From: Ascaphus truei
Lineage: Eukaryota; Chordata; Amphibia; Anura; Ascaphidae
Length of the DNA stretch: 64,000 nucleotides
NCBI GenBank assembly: GCA_036426205.1
Contig: CM071569.1
Coordinates: forward strand, 4,776,876 to 4,840,875
Direction of reading: 5' to 3'
Part shown: piece after piece, positions 35,520-47,094 of the stretch
Layout of the letters: the number at the start of each line of letters is the position of its first letter
Numbering within the stretch: the first letter of the stretch is position 1
Notes under the pieces: model-generated
What the model was told of the DNA's origin: nothing
What the model saw: the letters and a program-made list of their open reading frames with translations, nothing else
The model's database searches: none
Position numbers and translations under genes: made by a program

Positions 35520-37260
35520 AGGTCTGGCAATATTTTTGCCTACATTTGAGACATTCCGCCAAAGCAAAATACAGTGAAATTGAAGAGAAAACCATGACAA
35601 ATGTCAATTTTGAAGACACAAGCAGAAATATCACTTCATAGACCAGCAATTTAAATATGTGCAAACCTGAGAGACCAGCAATGTATTGCAAAGCAAACAC
35701 ATACTGTACATCACTGGCCCCTTTGACACTTGAGATGTTGTCTTGTATTTATGATTAGTACAATGCACATATGTCCTGTACATTTTACCAATGTTAATGT
35801 CTGTCTGGGAGGATGTCTGCCCAAGTTACCATATATTCATTTGGATGCACACCGCATTACAATGGAACTATTGGTTGCTCCTAAGATGAGAAGGACTTAT
35901 TTGGCCTTATTTCTTTAGCTGAGAGTTGCCTAATAGTGAAACTGTGCAGTAATGTTGTGACAACACTCAATTTGAGACATAACTCCACAGGCACAAAAGT
36001 GTGAGAACACTATTCCTGGTCTTTACATGGCTAATCAAAGGTAGACCAACAGTAACCCCCCAAAAAGCTTACTAAAGGCGTCTGGGGACATTGTTAAAAA
36101 AAAAACAGACATATAACATGGGACAGTAGCATTCATGGCTTATGAAGGTTTATTACCTTCAGTACTTATGTGCTGGGGACACATACAATGTGGACACATA
36201 CTGTACAATATGGACACATACAAGCTTCTCCACCATGTATAGGATTAGTGCCTTCCCTTCTAGAGGGATCTGCTGCGTTGCCGTGCAATTCCTGGCAGTA
36301 AAGAGGTTAAAATCTGGAGAATCCACCAACAATTTTTGAAGAGACCAGCCAAAAACATAACAGTTAGCACACAGACTCAAACACACATTATACCAAGAAA
36401 CTGTAACACTTCAACCAGTTGTTGCCACTGCATCAGTTGCATAGATCAATAGGACTCGGAGAGCTTGTAATAGCAGAAGGACCACCCGACAGATCTGAAA
36501 GACGGCGTACAATTAGAGAGACGGGAAATCTTCACAATATAGATCTTTGGCATGTTAAGGTCATGTGAAAGGTGGATGTAATCCCTAATTTCCCTGGGCT
36601 TCTCCAATATCTATATCAAGGTACAAACCATGGGGGCTTTTGTTGTCTAGATAATCTGTTTAATGGGTGAAAGTGACCTCTTTGAGATGGACAGATGTCA
36701 GAGGATGAAAGAGCTCTGTGTAGCAGCATTCTTTCTTAGTGCTTTTGTCAAGTGTAAGAAATCGGTTTCTATTTGATACATCTGACACAAATCTCTTTGG
36801 CAGACTATGATAACACCAGCCAGGACCTGAATGGTTTAATTGAAGCGAAAAAAGTGGAGGCAGAAAGAAACATATGACAGAATCGATGCATATAATTGTG
36901 ATATGTGTTAAGTAACTCCTGTTGTGGCTTTATTTAGTCACTCTATATTATTTGCTGTTCCCCCCAAAAAGTCAATGCAAAGCATCTTGCAACACTGACT
37001 TTTAGAAACACATACACTAAATATATCTGTTAATTTAAATTTAATGTTAAACACATGGTCTGGTATCTTGATAAAAAGCCTCCTTGATGTAACCTTTTTA
37101 AATACCACTCCTACTTCGCCACTCTGAATATATTATATGTTTGTCCCCTCTATACTAACGGCAGAAATAATCTTCCCAGGCTCCTATTGTAGCCCTTTTT
37201 CTTTAATTCCCTTCTCCTCCCTTTTTTTTACACTCCACTCATCCCTTATCTCTTTCCCAC
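35520..37260. other. Unique sequence without recognised gene
   Basis: No repeats with clear ends, no convincing frame. The 36430-36900 part is of balanced composition and might be conserved. Confidence 0.4.
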
Positions 37261-37269
37261 TCTCTCGTT

Positions 37270-37540
37270 TTCGAATTCCATTAGCGAAAGTAGATAATAA
37301 CTTGTGAAATCAAGTGGAACTTCATTTCTGAAATCGCACACTTGCTCTGGAACCCATTAAGCTCGATAGCGAGGAATGAAAGAAATCATAATTATCAGGC
37401 CACTAAAATACATGAAACATAAAATTTGTCAGGGAAAGTAATTGAAATTATTGGAGCAGTTGGGTCTGATGCAGTGCAAACCCTGGGTGATAATGGAAAG
37501 GTTATGGGTGATGTTCAGCAATGCTGATGAGGACCAAGGT
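37270..37540. other. Candidate conserved non-coding element
   Basis: Repeat-free sequence with clustered homeobox-like words (CATTAGCG, CATAATTATC, GTAATTGAAATTATTG) and no codon structure. Texture resembles developmental enhancers. Confirmation needs cross-species alignment. Confidence 0.3.
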
Positions 37541-37983
37541 GACTTGATGCCATAAGAGTCAGCAACTTTATGGTCTGACTACATTAATTTTCTAATCCAT
37601 CTTTGGACACGGCCAGTTGGAAGAAAACATTGTGGCTTGAGTGAAACCAGTGTGTCTAGTTTTCTAAAACTTACCGTTAGATATCCTTTCTGCAAGTAGG
37701 ATGTAATAGAGATTTCAAATGCTACAAGATTTGTAAAAGAATAAAAAGTTCCAGGAGAGGAGCTTTTCATGGAAAAAGAAATGGTAGTATAAGGCATCAG
37801 GCGAGAAAAGGATGGGCCAGGGTATCAACAGGTAGGTGGTGGCAAAGACAAGAACAGAAGGAAAAAACCCAACAGGATGAGATAAGGGACCTGATAATGG
37901 AAATCAGATGGTATATATGCAATTAAATTAAGTTGGTAAAACAAGCCGACCAAGTGGGTTTTACAGAACGTAATATAATATGA

Positions 37984-38110
37984 AGATATAGTAGCACAGT
38001 GGAAAAGTTTGTTCTAGGTGAACATGGTTTGAATCCCAGTACTACAGTCCCCAGCGCCGAGGATGAACAAGCAAATGATCGCGGCGCTGGGGACCGATCC
38101 ACAAAAATGT
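37984..38110 (+). mobile_element. SINE head fragment plus GCGCTGGGG hairpin
   Basis: TAGCACAGTGG (A-box-like) and GGTTTGAATCC (B-box-like, 38028-38038) have tRNA-type spacing. They are followed by an inverted pair CCCCAGCGCCG / CGGCGCTGGGG around a 26-bp loop. Confidence 0.5.
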
Positions 38111-38999
38111 TGAATTTGGATCATCTCACCAGATCGGCCTTCGGGGTTTTAATTAGGCCCGGGAAATTAGCCCAGTAGGGCATCATAGTCTTTTGTCAGA
38201 TATCTTCCCATGTACTTTAATGCTTCTTTACTCCATTTAAAGTCAAAGTGTATGTCTATTAACCTGATCTCCTCTCGTGGTACTCAGGGCTTCCGATTTG
38301 TTATTATTTCATTTGAATCCCGAGATTCATCTGAATACCCCGTGTTCATGAAATAGATTTGGCAGGGAGGTAAAAGGTTGGTTTGCAGTTGGGAGGGCGT
38401 CGTCAGCAAACAGTGAGATTTTGAATTGTTTGATGGCAGGGACTTTTTAATGTACAATCCCCTATAAGGCACAGCTTGTACCGCAGCACCATGCCAAAAA
38501 TAATATTATTATCCACTGCTACAGTGGTCAACGTGACATAAGGAAAAGTGGTACTGCTGTGCTTTATCATACAAGAACAACATGCTTTAGACATGTTAAC
38601 AAGGCTCATTAGACATAGGTCAGGATCCTATTTAAAAAACAAACATACTGGTCGTTTAGGTTTATTGATCAAAAATAGCGGTACCATGCCACGTTTTAAT
38701 ATCACCCAACTGCTTCTGTATATTTACAGTATATATACATCAATGGATGACCTTTTGCTTCTTCATTGATTTTCCTTCCCTGCATATTTTCCTTTAAAGC
38801 TGTGAATCTTCCTTCACAACTGCCCTTGTCATTCCTATTTGTCTTCTTCCATTATACCCGTCTTCTAAGGAACGCGTGAAGCAATAAATAAGCTTTCTAA
38901 TCAAAAATGTTTACCCCACATTCTCTTTTTTTTTATTACCTGTCGGGGAGTTGCTGCAAATACATTTTTTGGCCTTCTGCCATATGTTTTAACCTCTTC

Positions 39000-39690
39000 G
39001 CGACGGAATGGGATAAATGAATGTGATAGTTTTGCCGCGACCATCTCGCCACCGGCGTTTAGCCGCTCAGGAACACTTCGCCGCTGCGTTTTCGCAGCTG
39101 GCCATTTCGTCCCCAAGGTAGGTAATAAGCATTAGGCTAAGGGTTTTTTAGGATAAGGGAATTGGGGTACAGTCTTTTGGGTAAGGGGGGCCGGGTAAGG
39201 GGTTTTTAGGGTAATGGGATCGGGGTAAGGTTTTTTTACGGTAAGGGAATCGGGCTAAAATTTGTAGGGTAAGGGGATCGGGATAAGGTTTTTAGGGTAA
39301 GGAGTTTTTAGGGTGAGGGTTTTTTAGGGTAATGGGATCGGGGTAAGAGGATTGAGTTTAGAGGTTTTTATGGTAAGTTGACAGAGGCAAGATTTTTTAG
39401 GGTAATGGGATTGAGGTAAGGGTTTTTAGGGTAATGGGTTTGGGGTAAGGGTTTTTTAGGGTAATGGGATTGGGGTAAGGGGTTTCTAAAGTAGGGGGAT
39501 TAAGATAATTGGTTTTGAGGTTAAGGGGACCGTGTTAAGGTTTTTAGGTTAAGGGCTAAGTTTAGGGGCTTACGTTGGCGGTGAAACGGTCAGCGGCGAG
39601 ATGTCTCTGCAGCGAGGTGAGTGGTGGATAAACGCCGGCAGCGATTTGGTCGCGGCAAAACGGCCACGACCAAATGACGTAGACCGACTT
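39000..39690. mobile_element. GC-rich element enclosing a TTTTTAGGGTAA minisatellite
   Basis: The left flank (TTTTGCCGCGACCATCTCGCC, GTTTTCGCAGCTGGCC) and right flank (GGCGGTGAAACGG, GGTCGCGGCAAAACGGCC) are inverted relatives. They enclose about 420 bp of loosely repeated TTTTTAGGGTAATGGGAT-like units of about 27-30 bp (39135-39560). The whole is best read as one element with a minisatellite interior. Confidence 0.55.
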
Positions 39691-39769
39691 CGTAAGACAG
39701 CAAACCATTGCCCCGTTACTCCGCCTCCTTCTGTTTCCTCTGCTTCTTCCAGCCTCTAAATGCTATCTC

Positions 39770-40010
39770 ATACAGCCGTGTGTGTGTTTCTCTCCGTATG
39801 TCACAGCTTCCTGCCTCGCTCTTTCAAGTAGAATAATGCTCAGCTGAACAACATTTGCTAAGTGGCAACATTTTCTGCGGATTGAATTTCCTTTCTTGCT
39901 TATTTTGCATATGAGAACTTGTTTAGCTGTTCCTAGGAGTGTTTGATAAGAGAAATCCGCGGAAGTCACATTTCCATTCCACGGATGCCATTTGTCCATA
40001 ATCCATCAAA
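39770..40010. other. Candidate conserved non-coding element
   Basis: Repeat-free and balanced composition, with a TATTTTGCATATGAGAAC (octamer-like) word and no supported frame. Call by texture only. Confidence 0.25.
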
Positions 40011-40198
40011 GTTCCCAGACTTCTTTCTGGAGACGAGGCGCCCGTAATATACTAGCATAGCAAGATTCTCGTATTTACGTGGGAATCCAAAAAATACATT
40101 GCACTAATAAGCAGAACATTTGACTATAATCCCTCCATGTAGCCGATAAAAACAAATGCTTGCTGAGACATTGAACAATCATTCTTCTAGATTAGAGC

Positions 40199-40300
40199 AA
40201 GCCTGCACAACTCCAGTCCTCAAGGGCTGTGCTGAAGTAAGGATATCCTGAAACCTGGCCTGTTTGCGGCCCTCGAGGACTGGAGTTGTGCATGCCTGGA
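40199..40300. mobile_element. hAT-type MITE, family 1, short deletion form
   Basis: Ends GCCTGCACAACTCCAGTCC and the inverted GGACTGGAGTTGTGCATGCC, with a reduced interior around GGATATCCTG. Confidence 0.8.
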
Positions 40301-40364
40301 TTAGAGCAACACCCCAGGTGGCATTTTTTTTTTTGTATTTCTTTCTTTTTTTGTTATAGGATTG

Positions 40365-40660
40365 AAACAGGGGGTCTGCAGCTCAACTGTGTTAATTTCA
40401 GCTCCGGGAACCCCTTGCTTCCCTAGATACTCACCTCAGTAGGGGGCGCCGATATCTCTGCAGCTCCGACAGGGCTTACAATGTCCTGCATCTTTGAGGC
40501 CAATAGGAAGCTGTGATGTCACTGCAACTTCCTGTTGGTCTGCGTGACGAGGGGCATTTAAAACATTAAGGAGATACCGGCACCACCTAAGTATCTCAGG
40601 AAGCAGGGGGTTCCCCAGAGCTGAAATTAATGCTATCCAGCTCCGGAGACCCCCTGCTGC
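40365..40660. repeat. Inverted-repeat element (GGGGTCTGCAGCTC arms)
   Basis: GGGGTCTGCAGCTCAACTG ... CAGCTCCGGGAACCCC on the left is matched by GGGGTTCCCCAGAGCTG ... CAGCTCCGGAGACCCC on the right, with a middle of GATATCTCTGCAGCTCC and CAATAGGAAGCTGTGATGTC. MITE-like; target duplication not resolved. Confidence 0.5.
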
Positions 40661-41152
40661 AAACCTAGAACTTCAAAAATAGAAGGAAATATACACTGGG
40701 TCCTGGAGGGCAGCTTTGTATTGTGTGACGTTGTGTGACGTTGTCACACACCCCGATCTATGGCAGCTGCTAACATGTACATTTTAAATGCTCAGTCATT
40801 GCTGGGTATATGAGTTTCCTCGCATCTCGGATTTTATTCGTAGCGTATCACTTTCATAGTATATGTATTCATTTGTATATACTTATATACTCACACACAG
40901 CATAAGTGGGGATAGAGAAATCATTTTTTACGAAGCTGTGCTTAGTCCATTGATTTGTACGGGTTGTAAAGTGTCTTAATGCATCAGAAGGAGTCTTATC
41001 GGATAGCACAGCTTAGTAAATATGGGCCAAAATCCCTCTGATGCTAACATTTATGAGATCTACTGTCTTTGTTTTACATGTAGCAAGTGTGTCTTCATCT
41101 GGCAGCTACTTTAACTAGGTAAAGGTACCGGGCTATAACCAATGAGTGTGGG

Positions 41153-41212
41153 CGACAGGCGGCAGGCGGCAGGCGGCAGGCGGCAGGCGGCAGGCGGCAG
41201 GCGGCAGGCGGG
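41153..41212. repeat. 7-bp GGCAGGC tandem repeat
   Basis: About eight perfect head-to-tail GGCAGGC copies. Confidence 0.95.
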
Positions 41213-41817
41213 GCTCTCTCTCGCTTTATCACAGTGGCAGAAATACGTTCAATAGGTAAAGGATCTAGAAGATATGTGCTCTATGGGACTCGGATGTGTT
41301 ACATTGGTAGTGGTTGGTCACAGTTAACAACATAGAAACCTAGACGCTCTAACCCTCAATACTGCATTAAAGGGGCAAGGCCCTCCAAAAATCAACTACT
41401 ACCATAAAGCGGTAGGCCACGCTGCTCGTGTTTTGGGGGGAGAAGTATTTGTTTTCACATTCCCTGGTTCATGAGATGTTAGCGGTTTTACCCACCGGGG
41501 GCAGACTAGCTCTGGCTGTCAATAGAAAGCTACAACTGGATCAGGAGACAAGGTTGTAAACTATTGGTGCCCTCAGGCCATATTTGTCATTTTATTAGTC
41601 CTACGCTGGCACAGCGCCCAGGAAATCCGGGTCAGGTACATAAAAATATATATATATGGAAAGGTGGGGACTTCTGCGGTAAATTTTTTCCCAAAATGTC
41701 TGAAAATCTGCCGACATCGACAATTAATTATGATTATAATGGTTTACGCTGTATAATTTCTGATGCTCCTATTTCTTCTCCCAGAATCCCCCTTTTCTCT
41801 CCTCCTTACTGTATATT

Positions 41818-41843
41818 GTCTCTCTCTCTCTCTCTCTCTCTCA
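41818..41843. repeat. TC microsatellite
   Basis: Uninterrupted CT dinucleotides inside an otherwise unremarkable stretch. Confidence 0.95.
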
Positions 41844-41989
41844 AGTCAGGGCAGCGACATCACCATTTATGCTGCTTATGCAGAAAGCAGGATCCTCTTT
41901 TACTCTCCTTCTGTAGCTTAAGAGCCAATTATAAAATAGATTATAGTGGATTAGAAAAGTGATACCAACAATACATACAGGGTATTAAT

Positions 41990-42175
41990 ATTATTATTGT
42001 TTATTTGTAAAGCGCCGGCATATTGCATAGCGCAGTACAGGGGGGGGGGGGGGCAGAGATGTGATCATTACCGTACATAAACAGAGTTGCACACAAATGA
42101 GGGCAGACGTGCACAAACAGGTACAGAGAGGTAACAAGGGCCCTGATCCTGGGAGCTTACAATCTAGAGAGAATT
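41990..42175 (-). mobile_element. L2-type SINE tail
   Basis: The complement reads TAGATTGTAAGCTCCCAGG ... CTGCGCTATGCAATATGCCG-like ... GGCGCTTTACAAATAAA, the common SINE tail in this window. A 14-G run (about 42041-42054) lies inside. Confidence 0.7.
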
Positions 42176-42364
42176 AGGGTAAATGAGATTTGAGGGGAGA
42201 AGACCTTGAAAGAGACTACAATAATAGAGGCCTTTGGTTACCTTTATTAAAACTAATAACCTACCTGTAAGTTGCCGATTGATTAGTTCTCCCGTGATCG
42301 ATCATTAAAGATCCTGCTTTCCAGGGTTCACTAAATGGCTGCCATTCAGATTCCATCAATCCGG

Positions 42365-42606
42365 CCTCTTCAAGGCAGCGCCCCAGTTATTCTCTTCAAG
42401 GCAGCGCCCCAGTTATTCTCTTCAAGGCAGCGCCCCAGTTATTCTCTTCAAGGCAGCGCCCCAGTTATTCTCTTCAAGGCAGCGCCCCAGTTATTCTCTT
42501 CAAGGCAGCGCCCCAGTTATTCTCTTCAGGCAGCCTCGCCAGCTCTTCTTTTCTCTTCACTTCAAGGCAGCGCCCCAGTTATTCTCTTCAAGGCAGCGCC
42601 CCAGTT
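42365..42606 (+). repeat. 26-bp minisatellite
   Basis: Six near-perfect copies of CAAGGCAGCGCCCC + AGTTATTCTCTT (starts 42371, 42397, 42423, 42449, 42475, 42501), one diverged copy, then two more. A 101-codon frame runs across it, but 26 is not a multiple of 3, so the phase changes in each unit; this is not a protein repeat. Confidence 0.95.
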
Positions 42607-42624
42607 TCTCCACCCATACAATGT

Positions 42625-42920
42625 ATTCTTATGTTACTAAGGTAACATTTGGTATCAATATTGTTACAGTTTGCAGCTCAAACTGTTGGGAATATTGGCA
42701 ACAAATTATCACACACAGGAAAGTGTTGCAAATATCTGGCACTGCTGTGAAAGTGTGCTGAAACCTGCTACAGAAATCAAAGGATGCTTGAATGTATATA
42801 CAAACTCATTGAAAAGGACATTAAGAGTTTAATTTTTTTTTTTAGTATTATCTAATACTACAGAACTGATTTATTTAAAAAAAACACATGTAGGATATTG
42901 CATGGATTGCTCCTTTAAAC
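42625..42920. mobile_element. TTAA-type MITE, family b
   Basis: Ends in ATTGCATGGATTGCTCC + TTTAA and has GTTACAGTTTGCAGCTCAA near the other side. An inverted relative lies at 60510-60790, and the inner AATAAATCAGTTCTGTAG-like words are shared with 49592-50035. Part of the family also appears at about 6410-6480. Confidence 0.55.
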
Positions 42921-43697
42921 ATTAATTCACTCAAATGTAACTATGTCATGGGAAATGTCTGGACAAATGTGCTAATAGTTTGGAAATGCAGATGAATGGG
43001 TCACTGACCCTCTGTACTGTCTATTGTCTCATAAACTCACTACCCATGTCACAAGTAGTCGTATACGACAATAAAAGATATAATGCAAATTTCACAAGCT
43101 GAGATTTTTTGACCTAGAGATTTTGTTTTTCTCATAGCATTCCAGGAAACCTTCTTCTGCGTTGTAATGCTGTCAAATATTGGTAAAAAAACAACAATAG
43201 AAGTGCTTGGTGAATAGGAACCAAGGTGAAATATAATAGATAATGCAGCTCCAACCTTCACAAGGACTGTGTGTTCAGCCTACAAAAGTATAAAGTTTCT
43301 ATAGCTGGTGAAGTGCAAATCAGTAACCAAACGGGGTCAGAATAAACTTTGCCTCAATGGATTCCTCTTCCTGTCTTCTGGGGTAATCTCAGGAAAAGAA
43401 GAGGCTGGACATAGTGTAGCATGTAATGCAAAATATATTCAAAGACAGTAACAAGTGGCAATCCTACATTTTTGAAGAACAATATGGCATGCAGTGCAAG
43501 TGCACAGCAGGGTCGCAGTGGCAGCTCGTATCAGTGGCAATAGGTGGAAATTCCAGCTCTGGCAGCTCTGATTACTCTTCCCCTCCAGCATCTGACGTCA
43601 CCTCCAGCGGATGTTGCGTTCGGTATGCACACCCTTTGGCTCAGTTCCGACACCTCTGTCTCTCCAAACACACTGCTCTCCACAGTCAAAAGTCCAG

Positions 43698-43734
43698 ACT
43701 CAATGCATTTCCCCGTCACGGCTTCCTCAGGAGT
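43698..43734 (-). ncRNA. Hammerhead-like ribozyme motif, ATGCAT stem III
   Basis: Minus strand: stem I ACTC (43734-43731), CTGAGGA (43730-43724), extra A, stem II built from GCCG/CGG, GAAA (43711-43708), palindromic stem III ATGCAT, U as cleavage nucleotide (43702), and GAGT (43701-43698), which pairs with ACTC. The hexamer differs from the usual ACGCGT at two symmetric positions yet stays self-complementary, which is a compensatory change. Confidence 0.6.
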
Positions 43735-43742
43735 AAATTTTG

Positions 43743-43780
43743 ACTCTTGAGGAAGCCGTGATGGCGAAACGCGTAGAACT
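43743..43780 (+). ncRNA. Hammerhead-like motif, ACGCGT stem III
   Basis: TTGAGGA (43747-43753; C3 changed to T), extra A, stem II GCC/GGC with a GTGAT loop, GAAA (43766-43769), ACGCGT then A43775. Stem I is only about 2 bp here. Probably weaker than its divergent partner. Confidence 0.5.
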
Positions 43781-44581
43781 ACATGCCCGTATTGTTCTTA
43801 AAACCTGTGAGTGTGATTGCCACTTGTTACTATCTTTGAATATATTGGGCATTACCTGCTACACTATTTCCTGCCTCTTCTTTCTCTGAGATTACCACAG
43901 AAGACAAGAAGGAGGAATCCATTGAGGCAGAGTTTATTCTGTCCCTGTTTTCAATTTGGTTACTGATTTGCGTTTCACCAGCTACAGAAATCATGTAAAA
44001 TATTGTTGTCTGCTGTAATAAATGGTATAGAATATATATCTTACAAAGCACATTACACAATTACACTTCAGAAACATTTAAGCTGCAAGTGTGGAACTGT
44101 TTTTCTTGCTCTATGGTCTTCGGGAGAGAAAGGGACAATATACTGTAATTATTGCTCGGTTGCAGCAAGGTACAAGAGGCAAAGGAGGTATCCAATAAAG
44201 TACAATAGACATTATTGATCTTTATCCCATCCAGCACTGAAGAGGTTAAGGGCCATTTAAAAAAATCGACATTGATATTATACTTTACTAAAGAACCTGA
44301 AAGCAATTTGCTCATTACAACGTACTGTGGGAACCTATGGTGAGAATAGGACAGATAAAGTTAGGTATTAATGATTAACTCTTTCACATATACAAAAAAA
44401 GATGATGAGAAAATTACATCTTTGCAGGCTTATTTTATTGCGATAACCCTGAAACATATTATAGATATGAAACATTTGCTGTTGTAATATATAATGCCAA
44501 AATTTTTTAAAAATGCAACGTTCTGGTTCGAAGTAAAATATTTACTGTTAATGCTGATATTTTGGCCCGTATATACTAAGT

Positions 44582-44753
44582 CAGGGGTGGCCAACTCCTG
44601 TGGGGTGGCCAACTCCTGTCCTCAAGGGCCACCAAGAGACCAGGTTTTCAGGATATCCCTGCTTCAGCACAGGGAGCTCAATGACTGAGTCACTGATTGA
44701 GTAGAACACCTGGCCTGTTGGGGGCCCCTGAAGGCTGGAGTTGGGCACCCCTG
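44582..44753. mobile_element. hAT-type MITE, family 1, with 8-bp target duplication
   Basis: CAGGGGTGGCCAACTCCTG ... GTTGGGCACCCCTG, flanked by TACTAAGT (left) and TACTAAGC (right), 7 of 8 identical. The left end carries a 16-bp internal duplication of GGGGTGGCCAACTCCTG. Confidence 0.92.
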
Positions 44754-45094
44754 TACTAAGCGGTAATATGCCATCAGACACTGTCTGTACTAAAGACTCA
44801 TGAGCAACACAAACACAACACAAATACTGTACACAGGAAAGACTTTCCCCCAGCGCACATACAGTAATCTGTGCTGCCTTTACATTACATTCTGTATATG
44901 TGTAAGAGATGTGTGCAGAGGTACATTTAATGGAGACCGATTAGGGTGAAATTAAATCTTGGCTTTATCGCGCCTGTTCCTTTAACAAGGCAAAACATAC
45001 AAAATAAACAAATAAAGGCCTACTCTGCTTTGGAGAATATCTAAACATTTACTCCAGCCCTCTCTAACTGGGTGGGTAGCTAATCTTATTACCA

Positions 45095-45100
45095 CCCCAA

Positions 45101-45135
<35 letters not shown>

Positions 45136-45171
45136 GTATATATATATATCTAGATAATATTATATATATAG

Positions 45172-45213
<42 letters not shown>
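45095..45213. repeat. CA then TA microsatellite
   Basis: CA tract followed by about 100 bp of TA-dominated repeat. It borders the first copy of the following duplication. Confidence 0.95.
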
Positions 45214-45215
<2 letters not shown>

Positions 45216-45230
45216 GTTTCTCGTCGGGTC

Positions 45231-46883
45231 AGATCCTTGTGTGCTATGGCACTCTCTGTGTCCAGGTACAGAGATCTTGCCCCCCTTGTCTTGCTGTCAG
45301 CATTCAGTCCTTCTGTGTTCATCAATACATCATATTTATCAGTCAGCCCAGTTGTAGGCTAAGGAAATCTCTGCAGTCCTCCTTCTCCTTATGTCAGCTC
45401 AAATGTGAGCTATTGGAATCTCTGTCCTGTGTCTCACTGAGTCTTTTTTACAGAGCTCTCATTAGTCAGGGTGGAGACTAGTTAATGAGCGGCTGCAATC
45501 AACTATCTCTCTGCTGGATTCTCATCTTGATGCTCTTTATTAAACAGGTATAATACAGTATACAGTATATCTCACGTATAAAACAGATATGAGAAATACA
45601 TGCATCTGGGGACTCTTGTTTATTACACAAAATAGGCATAAATTCGCACAGACATCAAATGATGAGTTCTGGACACATTATTGATAAGAAAAAGACATTA
45701 AAATACCAAATATATTGTGGGAATATCCACATCAACATGTCAACCACAGAGGCCAATCTTTAGGACTAAACTGCCTGGGAAAATGACCACTATAGCCCAT
45801 TGCTATTCTCTGCTTGTTTACAGTTTCATATTTATGGATTTAATCTAGCACATTGCAGTCTCTCTTTTCCATCACAGAGGGCTCTGCTCTGGTTGTCCTG
45901 GTGATCTGGCTGATGTATCACTGAGGAATGCACTTTTATGTCTCCACATTGATATGATCCATTCTAAGCACCATTCCCACTGATGGATATGGGCGTCTCA
46001 GAGTGACAGCCTGGGCTTTTACTTTAATGTGTGCTAAGAGTAGTAGGGCCATACTGTACCACCAATGCACTGTAAAAATCAACCCATAGATTACTGAATA
46101 CAAAAATAGATGGCGCTCCACTGAATTATGGGGAAAAAAAGTTATCAAAGTTTAATGAGAGATCGACGTTTCGGGAATCTCTCATTAAACTTCGATTGCG
46201 TTTTTATTGCATAAGTCAGTGGAGCCCATATCTATTTCATATTCCATGATCTTCTCATGTGTTTGAATGATTAAGCACCCGTGCCGCATTCAAGGATTAA
46301 CTGTGTGTGCTCCTGTTCTCTCCTCGATTCACTCCATAGGATGAAACATTGCGCCCACACTTCAGCTGATTGTAGCATTGAAAAGGATTGGATGAATCTC
46401 CCTTCTAAAAATGTATTGGGTTTTTTTTCACAGACCCATGGACCTGCTCCACGGAACCCTAGGGGGGTCCATGACCACAGTTTAAGAACCATGCTGTAGT
46501 GTCACTACCACCTTCCAGCATTATAGAAGGAGCAGTCTCGACCCACTTGTATTACCTCCCAAATATTTCTATTAAACCCCTTTGCTTTGCTTTTATTCCT
46601 CGGCACACACTTACAGTGCTGGGGAACGGTAGCACCTCCAACCATCCAATGCCACGTCCAGCACTTTCCCATCATGTGATTGATACAGGAGTACTGAACC
46701 AGAACCGCTGGTAGCGGAGGGACTGCGCCACATATCATTTTGATCAAGCCAGCTGCCAGCTGAGCTGAGCAGTCAAAACCATGTCCTTACAAAACAAGCA
46801 AGTGCGCCCAAGACGTCCCAGATACGATATTAGGACACTGTGAAGGTTAATGCTTTTATTGAGGGGTTGGACTCATTGAGTAA
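45231..46883 (+). repeat. Tandem duplication, copy 1
   Basis: Matches 47095-48762 in direct orientation with about 95% or better identity and many 1-2 bp indels. Contents: TCTCTGTGTCCAGGTACAGAG, a 16-bp-arm hairpin around CGACGTTTCGGGA (46148-46192), and a stretch near 46431-46495 (CCACGGAACCCTAGG ... CACAGTTTAAGAACC) that resembles a hAT-type end. No gene recognised; open frames of 70-80 codons differ between copies. Confidence 0.9.
46148..46192. repeat. Hairpin with GAAAC loop
   Basis: Perfect 16-bp arms AAGTTTAATGAGAGAT / ATCTCTCATTAAACTT with a 13-nt loop, which on the minus strand reads TCCCGAAACGTCG. It recalls the GAAAC half of the hammerhead motifs but has no CTGANGA box. The same hairpin exists in copy 2 near 48030-48073. 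Confidence 0.7.
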
Positions 46884-47094
46884 GTCGTTCGGAGGCGCTG
46901 CACCGAGATGATAAGTATACCCCAGGCTCCCAGTGGCAGAGGCTCATACCTCCAGGTAAGCTAAACAGGTGACAGCAGCACGGGTGGTTTCTGTACCTAG
47001 GGGGTACAAGGGCTACATATACAACAGTCCAACAAGAAAGTCTCTTTTCTGTTGCTGTTGCTATAGGGGAAGGCCTCTCTGTTCTCCTGGGTCA

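Larger units (their letters stand above)
43430..43860. mobile_element. Hammerhead-bearing repeat unit, head-to-head form
   Basis: Two divergent ribozyme-like motifs meet at about 43738. One faces left (minus) and one right (plus), so the element reads outward in both directions. AACAAGTGGCAATC and GATTGCCACTTGTTAC at the two outer sides (43450-43463, 43816-43831) are inverted copies, which makes the pair a larger palindrome of about 380 bp. Confidence 0.6.

Noticed and set aside
39135..39560. Interstitial telomere
   Set aside because: Units are not TTAGGG repeats and are bracketed by inverted element flanks.
42335..42640. Repeat protein of 101 residues
   Set aside because: The 26-bp unit changes reading phase each time, so there is no conserved amino-acid unit across phases.
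46148..46192. Hammerhead motif in the duplicated hairpin
   Set aside because: GAAAC is present but there is no CTGANGA box; the perfect 16-bp arms make a simple hairpin.
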